The position numbers were made by a program, and so were the translations under genes. The notes below the pieces were generated by a model. It saw only the letters and a list, made by a program, of their open reading frames with translations. It had not been told where the DNA came from and searched no databases. A DNA stretch of 25,477 nucleotides from SYAC01 sp046048055 (GTDB lineage Bacteria; Planctomycetota; Phycisphaerae; Phycisphaerales; SM1A02), in assembly GCA_046048055.1 (NCBI GenBank), contig JBJOGW010000020.1:1-25477 (forward strand), written 5' to 3'. This document shows, in pieces, positions 6,511-14,340 of the stretch (the first letter of the stretch is position 1; each line of letters opens with the position of its first letter).

Positions 6511-8016
6511 TCACCCACCGAACCAGCGCGGATCCACCTGAACCCCCACCGGTGCGGCCGTGTCGGGCGTGGGGTCCTCCAGCGTGGCCAGCGGGAAGGC
6601 GGCCAGATCCACCGCGAAGCTCCCGGCCGGTCGAAGATTGCCGCTTCGACCCAGGCCCCCGAACGGCAGCCGGCTGCTGGCTCCCGCCGTACCCGTGTTG
6701 CGGTTCAGGCATCCCACCCGCAGTCCATCCACGCACGATCGCCAGACGGTCGTTTCGCCCGTGAACACCGACGCCACCAGGCCGAAATCGGTGGCATTGG
6801 CCTGGCGGATGGCCTCATCCAGATCCTTGACCACGCTCACCTGCGCCAGCGGCCCGAAGGTCTCGCGGTCGCTTGCCGCGTCGAACCTCTCCACCTGCAC
6901 GAGCCCGGGACCCACGAACCATCCGGGCCGGTCGAAGGCCACGGCCTCCAGCAGCACGCGTCCGCCGCTTCGGGCCAGCGCCGCCTGACGGTCCAGCACC
7001 GCCTGCCGTGCCGCCTGGCTCACCACCGGCCCCATGAAGACCGGCCCGGCATCATGTGCCGCGCCCACCACGGCGGTGCTGGCCATCTTGCAGAAGGCAG
7101 TGATGAAACGCTCCGCCAGCGACGCGTGCACGATGATGCGCCGCGTGCAGGTGCACCGCTGTCCGGTCGTCGCATAGGCGCCCCGCACGCACTCGATCAC
7201 GGCGCGTCGCAGGTCCGCATCCTTCCAGACGATCGCGGCGTTGCTGCCTCCCATCTCGAGCGCGATCATGCGGCCGGGCCGGTCCAGATTCATCTCCAGG
7301 ATGCGCCGTCCCACGGGGAACGAGCCCGTGAAGAGCACCCCATCGATCTCCGGATGCCCCACCAGCCGCTCGGACACGTCCGCCCCGCCCTGCACCACGT
7401 TGAACACACCGGCAGGCAGACCGGCCTCGACCGCGATCTCGCCCAGAACCTGACCCGTGGCTGGCGTGCGATCACTGGGCTTGAAGACCACCGTGTTGCC
7501 GAGCAGCAGGGCCGGCACCCAGTGGCCATGGGGAAGGTGCGCCGGAAAGTTGAAGGGCCCAACCACCGCCATCACGCCCAGCGGCCGGAACCGGCACGCG
7601 CCCCGCCGCCCCGCACCCGCATCCACCTCGAAGTCCCGCACGCGCGACAGGGTCGACGGCTCGAGCGTGATCGCCACCTTGTCCTGCAGCAACTTGGCCT
7701 CGGCCCGGCTCTCCGCCAGCGTCTTGCCCATCTCCGCCGTGATGGTGCGGGCCAGACGCTCGCCGTGCGCGGCACACGCCTGGGCAAACCGCCGGAGCAC
7801 GTCGGCCCTGGCGTCGAATCCCGCACCGCGCCACGCGGGCCATGCGGCGCGGCCCGCGGCCACCGCCTCGTCCACGTGCTCCATCACCGCCCCGCCGCTC
7901 CACACCACCCGCTCCGGCGCCGACGGATCACGGCTCACCACCGCGTCGCCCGGAATGCCCATCCACGTGCCGCCGATCAGGTTGGCCGGCGGTCGTGAAG
8001 GTCCGGCTTCAGGCAT
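6511..8016 (-). CDS. astD: N-succinylglutamate 5-semialdehyde dehydrogenase (AstD-type)
   Basis: This is a 501-residue aldehyde dehydrogenase of the AstD group. It oxidises N-succinylglutamate semialdehyde to N-succinylglutamate with NAD+, step 4 of the arginine succinyltransferase (AST) route. Catalytic residues seen are Asn156 in PFNFPAHLPHGH (154-165), the general base Glu254 in ALEMGG (252-257), and nucleophile Cys288 in TTGQRC (283-288). The LPHGH segment is typical of AstD and helps separate it from other aldehyde dehydrogenases. It is the last gene of the operon. The ATG at 8016 is 3 bases after the astA stop, and GGAGG for its ribosome site lies inside the end of astA. The direct neighbour astA makes the pathway assignment strong. 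Confidence 0.92.
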   Translation of the reverse strand: MPEAGPSRPPANLIGGTWMGIPGDAVVSRDPSAPERVVWSGGAVMEHVDEAVAAGRAAWPAWRGAGFDARADVLRRFAQACAAHGERLARTITAEMGKTLAESRAEAKLLQDKVAITLEPSTLSRVRDFEVDAGAGRRGACRFRPLGVMAVVGPFNFPAHLPHGHWVPALLLGNTVVFKPSDRTPATGQVLGEIAVEAGLPAGVFNVVQGGADVSERLVGHPEIDGVLFTGSFPVGRRILEMNLDRPGRMIALEMGGSNAAIVWKDADLRRAVIECVRGAYATTGQRCTCTRRIIVHASLAERFITAFCKMASTAVVGAAHDAGPVFMGPVVSQAARQAVLDRQAALARSGGRVLLEAVAFDRPGWFVGPGLVQVERFDAASDRETFGPLAQVSVVKDLDEAIRQANATDFGLVASVFTGETTVWRSCVDGLRVGCLNRNTGTAGASSRLPFGGLGRSGNLRPAGSFAVDLAAFPLATLEDPTPDTAAPVGVQVDPRWFGG

Positions 8017-8019
8017 GGT

Positions 8020-9069
8020 CTAGCGCTTCCTCCGCGTGCGGCCCGCGGCTTCCGGCAGCGGCGTCACGCCCAGACGGTCGCCCGCCTTCACGCCCAGTGC
8101 CCCCGCCACCGCCCTGGGAAGCCGGACGCCACCCGTGCCGATCGCGCAGGCCGTGCGCACCGCACGAAAGCCGTGCTCCTTGCTGGTGCTGCTCACGAAG
8201 GCCATCTGGCGAAGTCCCGTGGCCGCCACCCCCGCGCACGCCATGCGACGCGTGGCCTTCACCAACGGAATCTCGTCGCGCTGGGCCGCCAGATAGGGGC
8301 CGCCATCGAAGGGGTCCACATGATCCGTGGCCGCGAAACCCTGCCGCTCCAGCAGCACCTTGGCCGGAATCGTCTCCTCGCCCACCTTGCCGATCAGGGC
8401 CCGGGCATCTGGCGGCAGGATGCTGGCGTGGATCTCGCCGCGCGGCCAGAGACTGGTCATGAACTCCTTGCTGTGCTGACAGAACAGGTCCGCCTCCTGG
8501 TAGCTGAGATTGATGAATCGCCGTCCGAGGTACTCCCACAGCAGCGTCCGGCTGTCGGGCGTGACCGGCCCCATCAGTTCCGCCAGCACCCGCTTGTGGA
8601 AGCGATCACGGTGCAGGCCCATGAAGTGAAAGCGGACCAGCGACAGCAGCGAGCCCAGCCGCTCGCGGTGGCCCCGGTAGCCGGGTGCCAGGATCAGTCC
8701 GCCCACCTCGCTGAAGCCCTGCTCCTCGGTGCCGAACTCCAGCGTGACATGGGTCATGCCCTGCTGGAGATCCTTGCTCCAGTGCTCGCGCCGCCGAACC
8801 TGCAGGAACACGTGCGGCCATCCTGGCCAGCCCACGCGGCCGATCACGCAGCAGGTGCCCACCACGCTGCCGGTGTCGTCATCCTCGAGCACGAACAGGT
8901 ACTCGCGCTCGCGCTCGCTGGTCTCCTGCCCCGCGAAGCTCCGCCGGCTCCGCGCGATCTTGGCCGAGATCAGGTCACGGTCCGCAGGCAGGTTCAGGAA
9001 GTGGACCATCTTCGCCAGCTTGAGCAGCGTGGAGAGGTCATCGGGCATCGCCTGTCGGATCAGGAACAT
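8020..9069 (-). CDS. astA: Arginine/ornithine N-succinyltransferase
   Basis: The enzyme moves a succinyl group from succinyl-CoA to the alpha-amino group of arginine (or ornithine in the paralogous AruF/AruG subunits), the first step of the AST route. The 349 residues match the 340-350 of known AstA. Family features are the N-terminus FLIRQAMPDDL (2-12), the GNAT-like core, and AGVAATGLRQMAFVSS-like C-terminal sequence. The near-complete conserved stretch with YRGHRERLGSLLSLVRFHFM is characteristic. The start at 9069 follows GGAG 5-6 bases upstream and sits 13 bases after the aminotransferase stop. Only one copy is present, so a Pseudomonas-like two-subunit enzyme is not encoded here. Arginine versus ornithine preference cannot be told from sequence. 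Confidence 0.94.
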   Translation of the reverse strand: MFLIRQAMPDDLSTLLKLAKMVHFLNLPADRDLISAKIARSRRSFAGQETSEREREYLFVLEDDDTGSVVGTCCVIGRVGWPGWPHVFLQVRRREHWSKDLQQGMTHVTLEFGTEEQGFSEVGGLILAPGYRGHRERLGSLLSLVRFHFMGLHRDRFHKRVLAELMGPVTPDSRTLLWEYLGRRFINLSYQEADLFCQHSKEFMTSLWPRGEIHASILPPDARALIGKVGEETIPAKVLLERQGFAATDHVDPFDGGPYLAAQRDEIPLVKATRRMACAGVAATGLRQMAFVSSTSKEHGFRAVRTACAIGTGGVRLPRAVAGALGVKAGDRLGVTPLPEAAGRTRRKR

Positions 9070-9082
9070 GCGTGTCTCCGGT

Positions 9083-10537
9083 TCAGGCCGTGCGGGCCAT
9101 GCTGCGTTCGAGGATCTCGAACACGGGTTGCCAGTGGTCCGGTTCCATCACGCCCACCGGCGGCAGGAAACGCAGGTGATACGGTCCATGCCCGCACAGG
9201 AACGCGATCACGCCATCCTGAAACAGGTTCTGCAGCAGGCGCCCGATGCGATCCTTGTCACCACCGAAGGGCGTGAGCCGCATCATGCCGCCCAGCCCCC
9301 CGATCCACCGCCGGCTCTGGCGCCCGAACCGTCCCGGCACCGGCGGAAACCACTCCGGATGACGTTGCACCAGTGCCTCGGCCGCGGCCTGGAACGCCGC
9401 GTGCAGCCGGGCGATGCGCCCGTCGGGTCCGTAGTAGCCGCCATCGCGCAGGCGCCGCATCACGTGCAGGCCCGCCTGCAGGCTGGACACGCTGGCACTG
9501 AAGGTGCCGCTGAGCAGGCCGGCCTTGGGACTCATGGCCTCGGTGTAGAGACAGGCACACGCCTGGCTCAGCTTGCCGACCGTGACCACGTCCACGTATT
9601 CGCCCAGTCCCATGGCCTCGAAGGCGAACATGCTGGTGGTGCGCCCGAAGGTCTGCACCTCGTCGTCCCACACCGGAATGCCCGCCTCGCGACAGGTCTG
9701 CATCAGGGCCAGGTGAAACTCGCGCGGCGCGGCGTTGAAGCCCCCCTCGCCCTGCACCAGTTCGAAGGCGAAGCACGCATGCTGCCCCGGCCATCGGCGG
9801 ATCGCCTCCTTCAGGTGCCACACACTCATCTCGATGGCGCGATCCCCCAGGTCCGGATCGAAGAAGGGGATGTAGTCCACAAGCACGTTCAGGGCCACGC
9901 CCTGCCGGTAGCCAGGCTCGTCGCCGATCTGGCTCATGGCCACGCTGCGTCCCATGAAGCAGTCACTGAAGGCCAGCACGCGCGGCGCTCCCTGCCGCTT
10001 CTGCTGGCAGATCTTCAGCGCCGACTCGTTGGCCATGCAGCCGGAATTGGTCACGAAGCAGTGCCGCATGTCGCTGCTTCGGGCGGCTTCCTGCACCAGC
10101 AGCTCCGCAAAGGCCACGCCATCGGCGTTGAACTGCAGGTTGCCCTCCATCACGGTGTCCGCCAGCGCCGACTCCAGCACCGCCCGCATCAGGCCCGGAT
10201 CCCCGTGGCCGAACATGTGCACGCCGATGCCGTTGATCAGGTCCCACTTCACGCTGCCATCGAGCAATTCGACCAGCGGACCCCGGCCCCGGCCGCTGCC
10301 GATGTAGGGGTAGTAGCCGCCCCGGGCACGCACGGCCTTGGCCCGCTCCAGCCAGCCATCCAGCGTCTCCTTGCCGCCGGGCTGTGGCGGGCGGGCTCCC
10401 ACCAGGTGGGCGGACTCGGCCTGCGCAGCCGCCACCAGCGTGTCGATCGCCTGAGCCGCCTCGGGCCGCAGGGCCGCGGGCGGAAGGACCGGATCGCTCC
10501 GGGAAGCCATCGACGCGGTCGCCGACACCGGGGTCAT
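9083..10537 (-). CDS. Class III PLP aminotransferase, candidate succinylornithine transaminase (AstC role)
   Basis: The protein has 484 residues, longer than the roughly 400 of E. coli AstC because of about 70 extra N-terminal residues. The fold-type I class III marks are NSGCMANESALK (164-175), the cofactor Asp in WDDEVQTFGR (290-299), and the PLP Lys322 in VVTVGKLSQ (317-325). Its place directly before astA and astD, the same C-A-D order as Pseudomonas aru genes, suggests it transaminates N-succinylornithine with 2-oxoglutarate. The sequence alone would only support an omega-amino-acid aminotransferase, so I leave the symbol empty. The start overlaps the phosphatase stop (ATGA, 10534-10537), so translation is probably coupled. 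A TAGGAT box 6 bases upstream could also give an internal promoter. Confidence 0.85.
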   Translation of the reverse strand: MTPVSATASMASRSDPVLPPAALRPEAAQAIDTLVAAAQAESAHLVGARPPQPGGKETLDGWLERAKAVRARGGYYPYIGSGRGRGPLVELLDGSVKWDLINGIGVHMFGHGDPGLMRAVLESALADTVMEGNLQFNADGVAFAELLVQEAARSSDMRHCFVTNSGCMANESALKICQQKRQGAPRVLAFSDCFMGRSVAMSQIGDEPGYRQGVALNVLVDYIPFFDPDLGDRAIEMSVWHLKEAIRRWPGQHACFAFELVQGEGGFNAAPREFHLALMQTCREAGIPVWDDEVQTFGRTTSMFAFEAMGLGEYVDVVTVGKLSQACACLYTEAMSPKAGLLSGTFSASVSSLQAGLHVMRRLRDGGYYGPDGRIARLHAAFQAAAEALVQRHPEWFPPVPGRFGRQSRRWIGGLGGMMRLTPFGGDKDRIGRLLQNLFQDGVIAFLCGHGPYHLRFLPPVGVMEPDHWQPVFEILERSMARTA

Positions 10538-11526
10538 GCTCCCATCCTATCGACCGATCGCATGGCTGGATCCAGCGGATCCGGGCTCGCGGGAACACTC
10601 ACGAACCGGTCCGCACGCAGCACACGCTCTCCGTCCCATCGATACGCCGTGAGCCGTCCTCCGCGTGCCACGGAGTAGTCCACGCAGGCCACGTTCGGCG
10701 CCAGCGGCGCTGGATCGGCACCGGGCGGCAGCCAGTAATGGCCCACAACCACCGGCGGGGCATGCTCGGGATAGTGCCGCCACGAGTTCACGAAGTCGCC
10801 CGGCAGCGGCTCCTCGGGCACGCCCTCGCGTCGAGGCAGCGACAGCTCGGCGTAGGTGCGGCCCTCGGCGGGCTCGAACCATCGCGTGCGGATCACGCGT
10901 CGCGCATGACCCTCGGGATCCGCCAGCGTGACGCCGGCCGGAAGGCTCACCTCAGGGCCCTTCAGGATGGCCTCGAAGGCATCCGCCTCGGCCGAGCCCC
11001 GCCGATGCACCGCCCGCACCACGTCCGGCGAGGCCTGCCACGACGGCCCGAACGCGCGCACCAGCGTGCCCATGGCGCCGTCATCCCAGCAGGCGTGCAC
11101 GCACCGAAGGCCGCCCAGGTCGATCCACCAGGGAATTCCGCGGAACCAGTCGAGCCATGCGGCCCACTCCGCGCCGGGCATCTGCTGCAGCGTGGCCGCG
11201 TGGATGGCCGCGTTGCGATCCGTGCGCGGTCGACACCAGTCCTGCGGATGCACCGGCACGGCACTGGGCGATCGGGGCGTGGCCCATGCCAGCGCATTGG
11301 TCTCGTGGTTGCCCAGCACGGCCCGCGCGGACTCGCCATCGACCATCTCGCGCACCACCTCCAGCGTCTGCCGGATGTGCGGCCCACGGTCGATCCAGTC
11401 TCCCAGGAAGATGGCGGTTCGCTCGGGATGCCGCCACGCTCCGGCCGTGCGTCGATAGTCCAGGCGCTCCAGCAGCCGGACCAACGGCTCCACGTGCCCA
11501 TGGACATCGCCGATCACGTCGAACAT
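10534..11526 (-). CDS. Calcineurin-like (PPP-family) metallophosphoesterase
   Basis: The protein has 330 residues. The metal-binding motifs of the PPP family appear in order: GDVHGH (6-11), GDWIDRGP (42-49), GNHE (72-75) and a late GHYW. Bacterial relatives include Ser/Thr protein phosphatases and PrpE/ApaH-like diadenosine polyphosphate hydrolases; which substrate applies here is not visible. There is no signal peptide, so it is probably cytosolic. The ATG at 11526 is chosen because GDVHGH normally begins within the first ten residues and a TACGCT box lies 6 bases upstream; an in-frame upstream start would run through that box. It is the first gene of the AST-type operon and overlaps the aminotransferase by 4 bases. 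Its link to that pathway is positional only. Confidence 0.87.
   Translation of the reverse strand: MFDVIGDVHGHVEPLVRLLERLDYRRTAGAWRHPERTAIFLGDWIDRGPHIRQTLEVVREMVDGESARAVLGNHETNALAWATPRSPSAVPVHPQDWCRPRTDRNAAIHAATLQQMPGAEWAAWLDWFRGIPWWIDLGGLRCVHACWDDGAMGTLVRAFGPSWQASPDVVRAVHRRGSAEADAFEAILKGPEVSLPAGVTLADPEGHARRVIRTRWFEPAEGRTYAELSLPRREGVPEEPLPGDFVNSWRHYPEHAPPVVVGHYWLPPGADPAPLAPNVACVDYSVARGGRLTAYRWDGERVLRADRFVSVPASPDPLDPAMRSVDRMGA
10544..10549 (-). promoter_or_regulatory. Possible internal -10 box (TAGGAT) before the aminotransferase gene
   Basis: TAGGAT lies 6 bases before the ATG at 10537, inside the end of the phosphatase gene. It fits the pattern seen at other starts but may be chance, because the ATGA overlap already explains translation. 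Confidence 0.25.
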
Positions 11527-11532
11527 GCGACC

Positions 11533-11538
11533 AGCGTA
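11533..11538 (-). promoter_or_regulatory. Candidate -10 box (TACGCT) of the phosphatase/AST operon
   Basis: TACGCT on the reverse strand is 6 bases from the ATG at 11526. It lies in the 45-base gap after guaA, which suggests the operon is transcribed separately from guaA with a leaderless first gene. Confidence 0.4.
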
Positions 11539-11571
11539 GCCCCGCCGCGGCATCGGCCCGCGAAGCGTGCA

Positions 11572-13134
11572 TCACTCCCACTCGATGGTGGCGGGCGGCT
11601 TGGTGCTGATGTCGTAGACCACGCGATTCACGCCACGAACCTCGTTCACGATGCGGCCGCTCACCCGGGCCAGCACGTCCCAGGGCAGCCGACAGAAGTC
11701 GGCGGTCATGAAGTCGGTGCTCTCCACGGCCCGCAGGCCCACCACGCTGTCGTAGGTTCGGCCGTCGCCCATCACGCCCACGCTGCGCACCGGAAGCAGC
11801 ACCGCGAACACCTGGCTGGTGCTGCGGTAGAGATTGGCCGCCTGGATCTCCTCGAGCAGGATGTGGTCGCACTCCCGAAGCAGGGCCAGTCGCTCGCGCG
11901 TGACCTCGCCGATGATGCGCACCGCGAGGCCCGGGCCGGGGAATGGATGGCGCCAGACCAGCCCCGGAGGCAGGCCCATCACTTCGCCCAGCTTGCGCAC
12001 CTCGTCCTTGAAGAGGTCGCGGAGCGGCTCCACCAGCTCGAATCCCAGGTCCTCGGGCAGGCCGCCCACGTTGTGGTGCAGCTTGATGTTGGCGGCAGTG
12101 CCCGCGTGACTCTGCCCGCTCTCGATGCGGTCGGGGTACAGCGTGCCCTGCGCCAGGAAACGCGCGCCGGGCCCCACGTCGGCTGCGGCCTTTCGGAACA
12201 CGTCGATGAAGCGGTGACCGATGCGCCGTCGCTTCTCCTGGGGATCCTCGATCCCCTTCAGATCGGACAGGAAGGCGTCGCTGGCATCCACCACCCGAAG
12301 CTCCGCGTCGAAGTGGTTGCGGAAGGCGCTCTCCACCAGCTCGCGCTCGTTCTTGCGCAGGAGACCGTTGTCGACGAAGATGCAGGTGAGCTGCCGATGC
12401 ACGGCCCGCGCGATCAGCGCCGCGGCCACCGCGCTGTCGACGCCACCGGAGAGCCCGCAGATCACGCGATGCCTGCCCACCTGGGCCCGGACGCGCTCCA
12501 CCTCGCCCTCCAGGAAGTCCGCCATGGCCCAGGTGCCCGTGCAGCCGCAGGCCTCCTGCAGGAAATTGCGAAGAATGTCCTCGCCGCAGGGCGTGTGCGT
12601 GACCTCGGGATGGAACTGCACCCCCCAGAACGGCCGGCTGCGGTGCCGCACCGCCGCGTACGGGCAGCTGGGCGTGCTGGCCAGGATCTCGAAGTCCCCC
12701 GAGAGCTCGCTCACCTGGTCGCCGTGGCTCATCCACACCGTGGTGGGACTGGCGATGGTCTTCATCAGGCCGTCCGGCTCCACCACGTCCAGCCGCGTCC
12801 TTCCGTACTCGCGAGCCGGAGCCTTGCCCACTCGGCTGCCGAGCAGGCTGCATGCCAGCTGCATGCCGTAGCAGATGCCGAGCACGGGCACCCCCAGCTC
12901 GAAGAGTCGCGGATCGCAGGTGGGTGCGCCGCGATCGCTCACGCTGGACGGCCCGCCACTGAGGATGATGCCCCGCGGCCGCATGGCCGCCAGGCGTTCC
13001 AGGCTCTCCGAGGGCGAGACCAGCAGGCTGAAGGCCCCGGCCTCTCGCACCCGGCGGGCGATCAGTTGCGCGTACTGGCTGCCGAAATCCAGCACCAGGA
13101 TGGTCTCGGGCGGGGTGTGGCTGGCGGCAGTCAT
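11572..13134 (-). CDS. guaA: GMP synthase (glutamine-hydrolysing)
   Basis: GuaA aminates XMP to GMP using glutamine and ATP, the last step of guanine nucleotide synthesis, in the cytosol. The protein has 520 residues, the family norm. A class I glutamine amidotransferase domain comes first, with nucleophile Cys88 in GICYGMQL (86-93) and His175/Glu177 in GVQFHPEVTH (171-180). The ATP pyrophosphatase domain follows with SGGVDS (229-234), then the GMP synthase dimerisation domain ending in KPPATIEWE, the usual C-terminus. The ATG at 13134 follows AGGAA 6-7 bases upstream. An upstream in-frame ATG at 13164 would extend past the candidate -10 box and is rejected. Its promoter region overlaps that of the divergent lipoprotein gene. 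Confidence 0.97.
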   Translation of the reverse strand: MTAASHTPPETILVLDFGSQYAQLIARRVREAGAFSLLVSPSESLERLAAMRPRGIILSGGPSSVSDRGAPTCDPRLFELGVPVLGICYGMQLACSLLGSRVGKAPAREYGRTRLDVVEPDGLMKTIASPTTVWMSHGDQVSELSGDFEILASTPSCPYAAVRHRSRPFWGVQFHPEVTHTPCGEDILRNFLQEACGCTGTWAMADFLEGEVERVRAQVGRHRVICGLSGGVDSAVAAALIARAVHRQLTCIFVDNGLLRKNERELVESAFRNHFDAELRVVDASDAFLSDLKGIEDPQEKRRRIGHRFIDVFRKAAADVGPGARFLAQGTLYPDRIESGQSHAGTAANIKLHHNVGGLPEDLGFELVEPLRDLFKDEVRKLGEVMGLPPGLVWRHPFPGPGLAVRIIGEVTRERLALLRECDHILLEEIQAANLYRSTSQVFAVLLPVRSVGVMGDGRTYDSVVGLRAVESTDFMTADFCRLPWDVLARVSGRIVNEVRGVNRVVYDISTKPPATIEWE

Positions 13135-13155
13135 GCTGCGTTCCTGAGAGAGCCG

Positions 13156-13161
13156 ATGGTA
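13156..13161 (-). promoter_or_regulatory. Candidate -10 box (TACCAT) of guaA
   Basis: TACCAT lies 21 bases before the guaA ATG. It leaves a short leader that carries the AGGAA ribosome site, unlike the leaderless pattern of neighbouring genes. The box is only 12 bases from the divergent start at 13173, so the two promoters must overlap. Confidence 0.4.
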
Positions 13162-13172
13162 CACCTTGCGTC

Positions 13173-13499
13173 ATGTCCCGTCCGGCCCTGATTCTCGTGC
13201 TGCTGCTGGCGGCCTGCTCCTCGGCCACACTGGAGAGCGCCGACTCGCAGGATCGCATCGCTGCACTGCAGCGAGCGGCCTCATCGGGCGACCGGACCCG
13301 GGTACGGGAGATCCTGCCCTCGCTCTCCAGCGGTGATCCGCTGGTCCGATGGACCGCCCAGCGCACGCTGCTCGCGCTCACGGGGACCACGCTGGACTAC
13401 GACTGGACCGACCCAGCACCGCGGCGGATCGAGGCCATCGAGCGATGGCGAGTCTGGTGCAGTTCCAACCTTCCCGACATCGAGCGGAAGCCCTCATGA
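13173..13499 (+). CDS. Small predicted lipoprotein with HEAT-like helices
   Basis: The protein has 108 residues. A short signal peptide ends in the lipobox LAAC, with the lipid-bearing cysteine at residue 15. The mature part is helical and contains a segment resembling one HEAT repeat (DPLVRWTAQRTLLALTG, 54-70). I do not recognise a named family. The protein is probably anchored to a membrane facing the periplasm. The ATG at 13173 has no Shine-Dalgarno. The last four bases overlap the start of the RsbW-like gene (ATGA at 13496-13499), so the two are probably translated together; a functional link is inferred from this only. Confidence 0.75.
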   Translation: MSRPALILVLLLAACSSATLESADSQDRIAALQRAASSGDRTRVREILPSLSSGDPLVRWTAQRTLLALTGTTLDYDWTDPAPRRIEAIERWRVWCSSNLPDIERKPS

Positions 13500-13939
13500 C
13501 GCCCTCGATCATGGAACCACCTGTGCACCTGCACATCCAGAGCCGCCCGGAACTGCTGGCGCAGGTGCGCGGCGTGGCCAACGCCATGGCGGCGCGATGC
13601 GGACTGGACGACCTGGCATGCTGTCATCTGGTCCTGGCCATGGACGAGGCCCTGACCAACGTGATCCGTCACGGCTACCAGGGCCGCGTCGACGGCGACA
13701 TCTGGATCACCCTCACGGGCCTGACGGAGCCCGCGGGGATCCGGGTGGAGATTCTGGACCGGGCCGAGCAGGTGGACCCACAGGCCATCTCGGGACGGGA
13801 CTTGGAGGACGTTCGACCCGGTGGACTGGGGCTGCACCTGATGCGAACGCTGGTGGACACCTTCGAGCACAACGCAAGAGCCGAGGGCGGCATGCGCGTG
13901 CTGCTGGAGAAGCGGGCCACCCCGGCCACGACCGCCTGA
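13496..13939 (+). CDS. RsbW/SpoIIAB-like ATP-binding regulator (anti-sigma factor type)
   Basis: The protein has 147 residues with a GHKL ATPase fold. The N-box MDEALTNVIRHGY (49-61) holds Glu51 and Asn55 for Mg-ATP. The G2 box GGLGLHLM (109-116) forms the ATP lid. The G1 box is degenerate: where the family has D-x-G-x-x, this reads DRAEQVDP (88-95). Relatives are serine kinases that phosphorylate a STAS-domain antagonist and hold a sigma factor. A STAS gene lies 43 bases downstream and is a natural partner; no sigma factor gene is in the window. The start at 13496 is fixed by the ATGA overlap with the lipoprotein gene and by the family length. It is probably cytosolic. Confidence 0.87.
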   Translation: MTPSIMEPPVHLHIQSRPELLAQVRGVANAMAARCGLDDLACCHLVLAMDEALTNVIRHGYQGRVDGDIWITLTGLTEPAGIRVEILDRAEQVDPQAISGRDLEDVRPGGLGLHLMRTLVDTFEHNARAEGGMRVLLEKRATPATTA

Positions 13940-13969
13940 GTGCCGCTGGCAGGTCCCCTGCCCGCCCAC

Positions 13970-13975
13970 TACCAT
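13970..13975 (+). promoter_or_regulatory. Candidate -10 box (TACCAT) of the STAS gene
   Basis: TACCAT lies 7 bases before the ATG at 13983 in the short gap after the RsbW-like gene. It suggests the STAS-MlaE pair can be transcribed on its own. Confidence 0.4.
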
Positions 13976-13982
13976 CCGACCC

Positions 13983-14330
13983 ATGCAGGGCGGCGCCGAA
14001 ATCCAGATCGCGGTCGAGACATCGGGGAGTGCCACCATCCTCTCGCCCAAGGGCGATGTGGACATGGCCCGCTCACCCGCCCTTCGCAAGGCCATCGCCG
14101 AGGCGCTCAAGCCCAAGCCCGGCAAGCTGCTTCTGGATCTCTCGGGCGTGCCCTACATGGACAGTTCCGGACTGGCCACGCTGGTCGAGGCCCTGCAGAA
14201 CGCCCGCAAGTCCCAGACGCCGCTTCTCATCTGCGGCCTCACCACGCGGGTCCGGAGCATTCTGGAGATCGCTCGACTGAACACGGTGTTCTCGCTGTTC
14301 GAGGGCCGTGAGCAGGCTCTGGCCTCCTGA
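13983..14330 (+). CDS. STAS-domain protein (anti-anti-sigma factor or MlaB-like)
   Basis: The protein has 115 residues, a single STAS domain. The core motif MDSSGLATL (59-67) matches the phosphorylated MDSSGLG of SpoIIAA/RsbV, with Ser61 at the phosphorylation position. Two roles are possible. It could be the antagonist of the RsbW-like protein encoded just upstream. It could equally be MlaB, the cytosolic STAS subunit of the MlaFEDB lipid transporter, because an MlaE-type permease gene starts 10 bases after its stop. The intact Ser favours regulation by phosphorylation; the neighbours do not settle the choice. It has its own candidate promoter and no Shine-Dalgarno. Confidence 0.88.
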   Translation: MQGGAEIQIAVETSGSATILSPKGDVDMARSPALRKAIAEALKPKPGKLLLDLSGVPYMDSSGLATLVEALQNARKSQTPLLICGLTTRVRSILEIARLNTVFSLFEGREQALAS

Positions 14331-14340
14331 TCGGCGCGGC

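Noticed and set aside
4265..6736. An 823-residue reverse open frame across folE and the glycyl-tRNA synthetase
   Set aside because: It is a high-GC antisense shadow. Both forward genes have complete catalytic motifs over the same bases.
8729..10678. A 649-residue forward frame opposite astA and the aminotransferase gene
   Set aside because: Antisense of genes with intact catalytic residues; no domain seen.
10384..13191. A 935-residue forward open frame opposite the phosphatase gene and guaA
   Set aside because: It is an antisense shadow rich in His, Arg and Pro with no recognisable domain; guaA is complete on the other strand.
11081..13390. A 769-residue reverse frame overlapping guaA out of frame
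   Set aside because: Gly/Arg/Ala-rich composition typical of the wrong frame in high-GC DNA; no motif.
13983..14330. Naming the STAS gene spoIIAA, rsbV or mlaB
   Set aside because: Its neighbours support both an anti-anti-sigma and an Mla role; the sequence does not decide.
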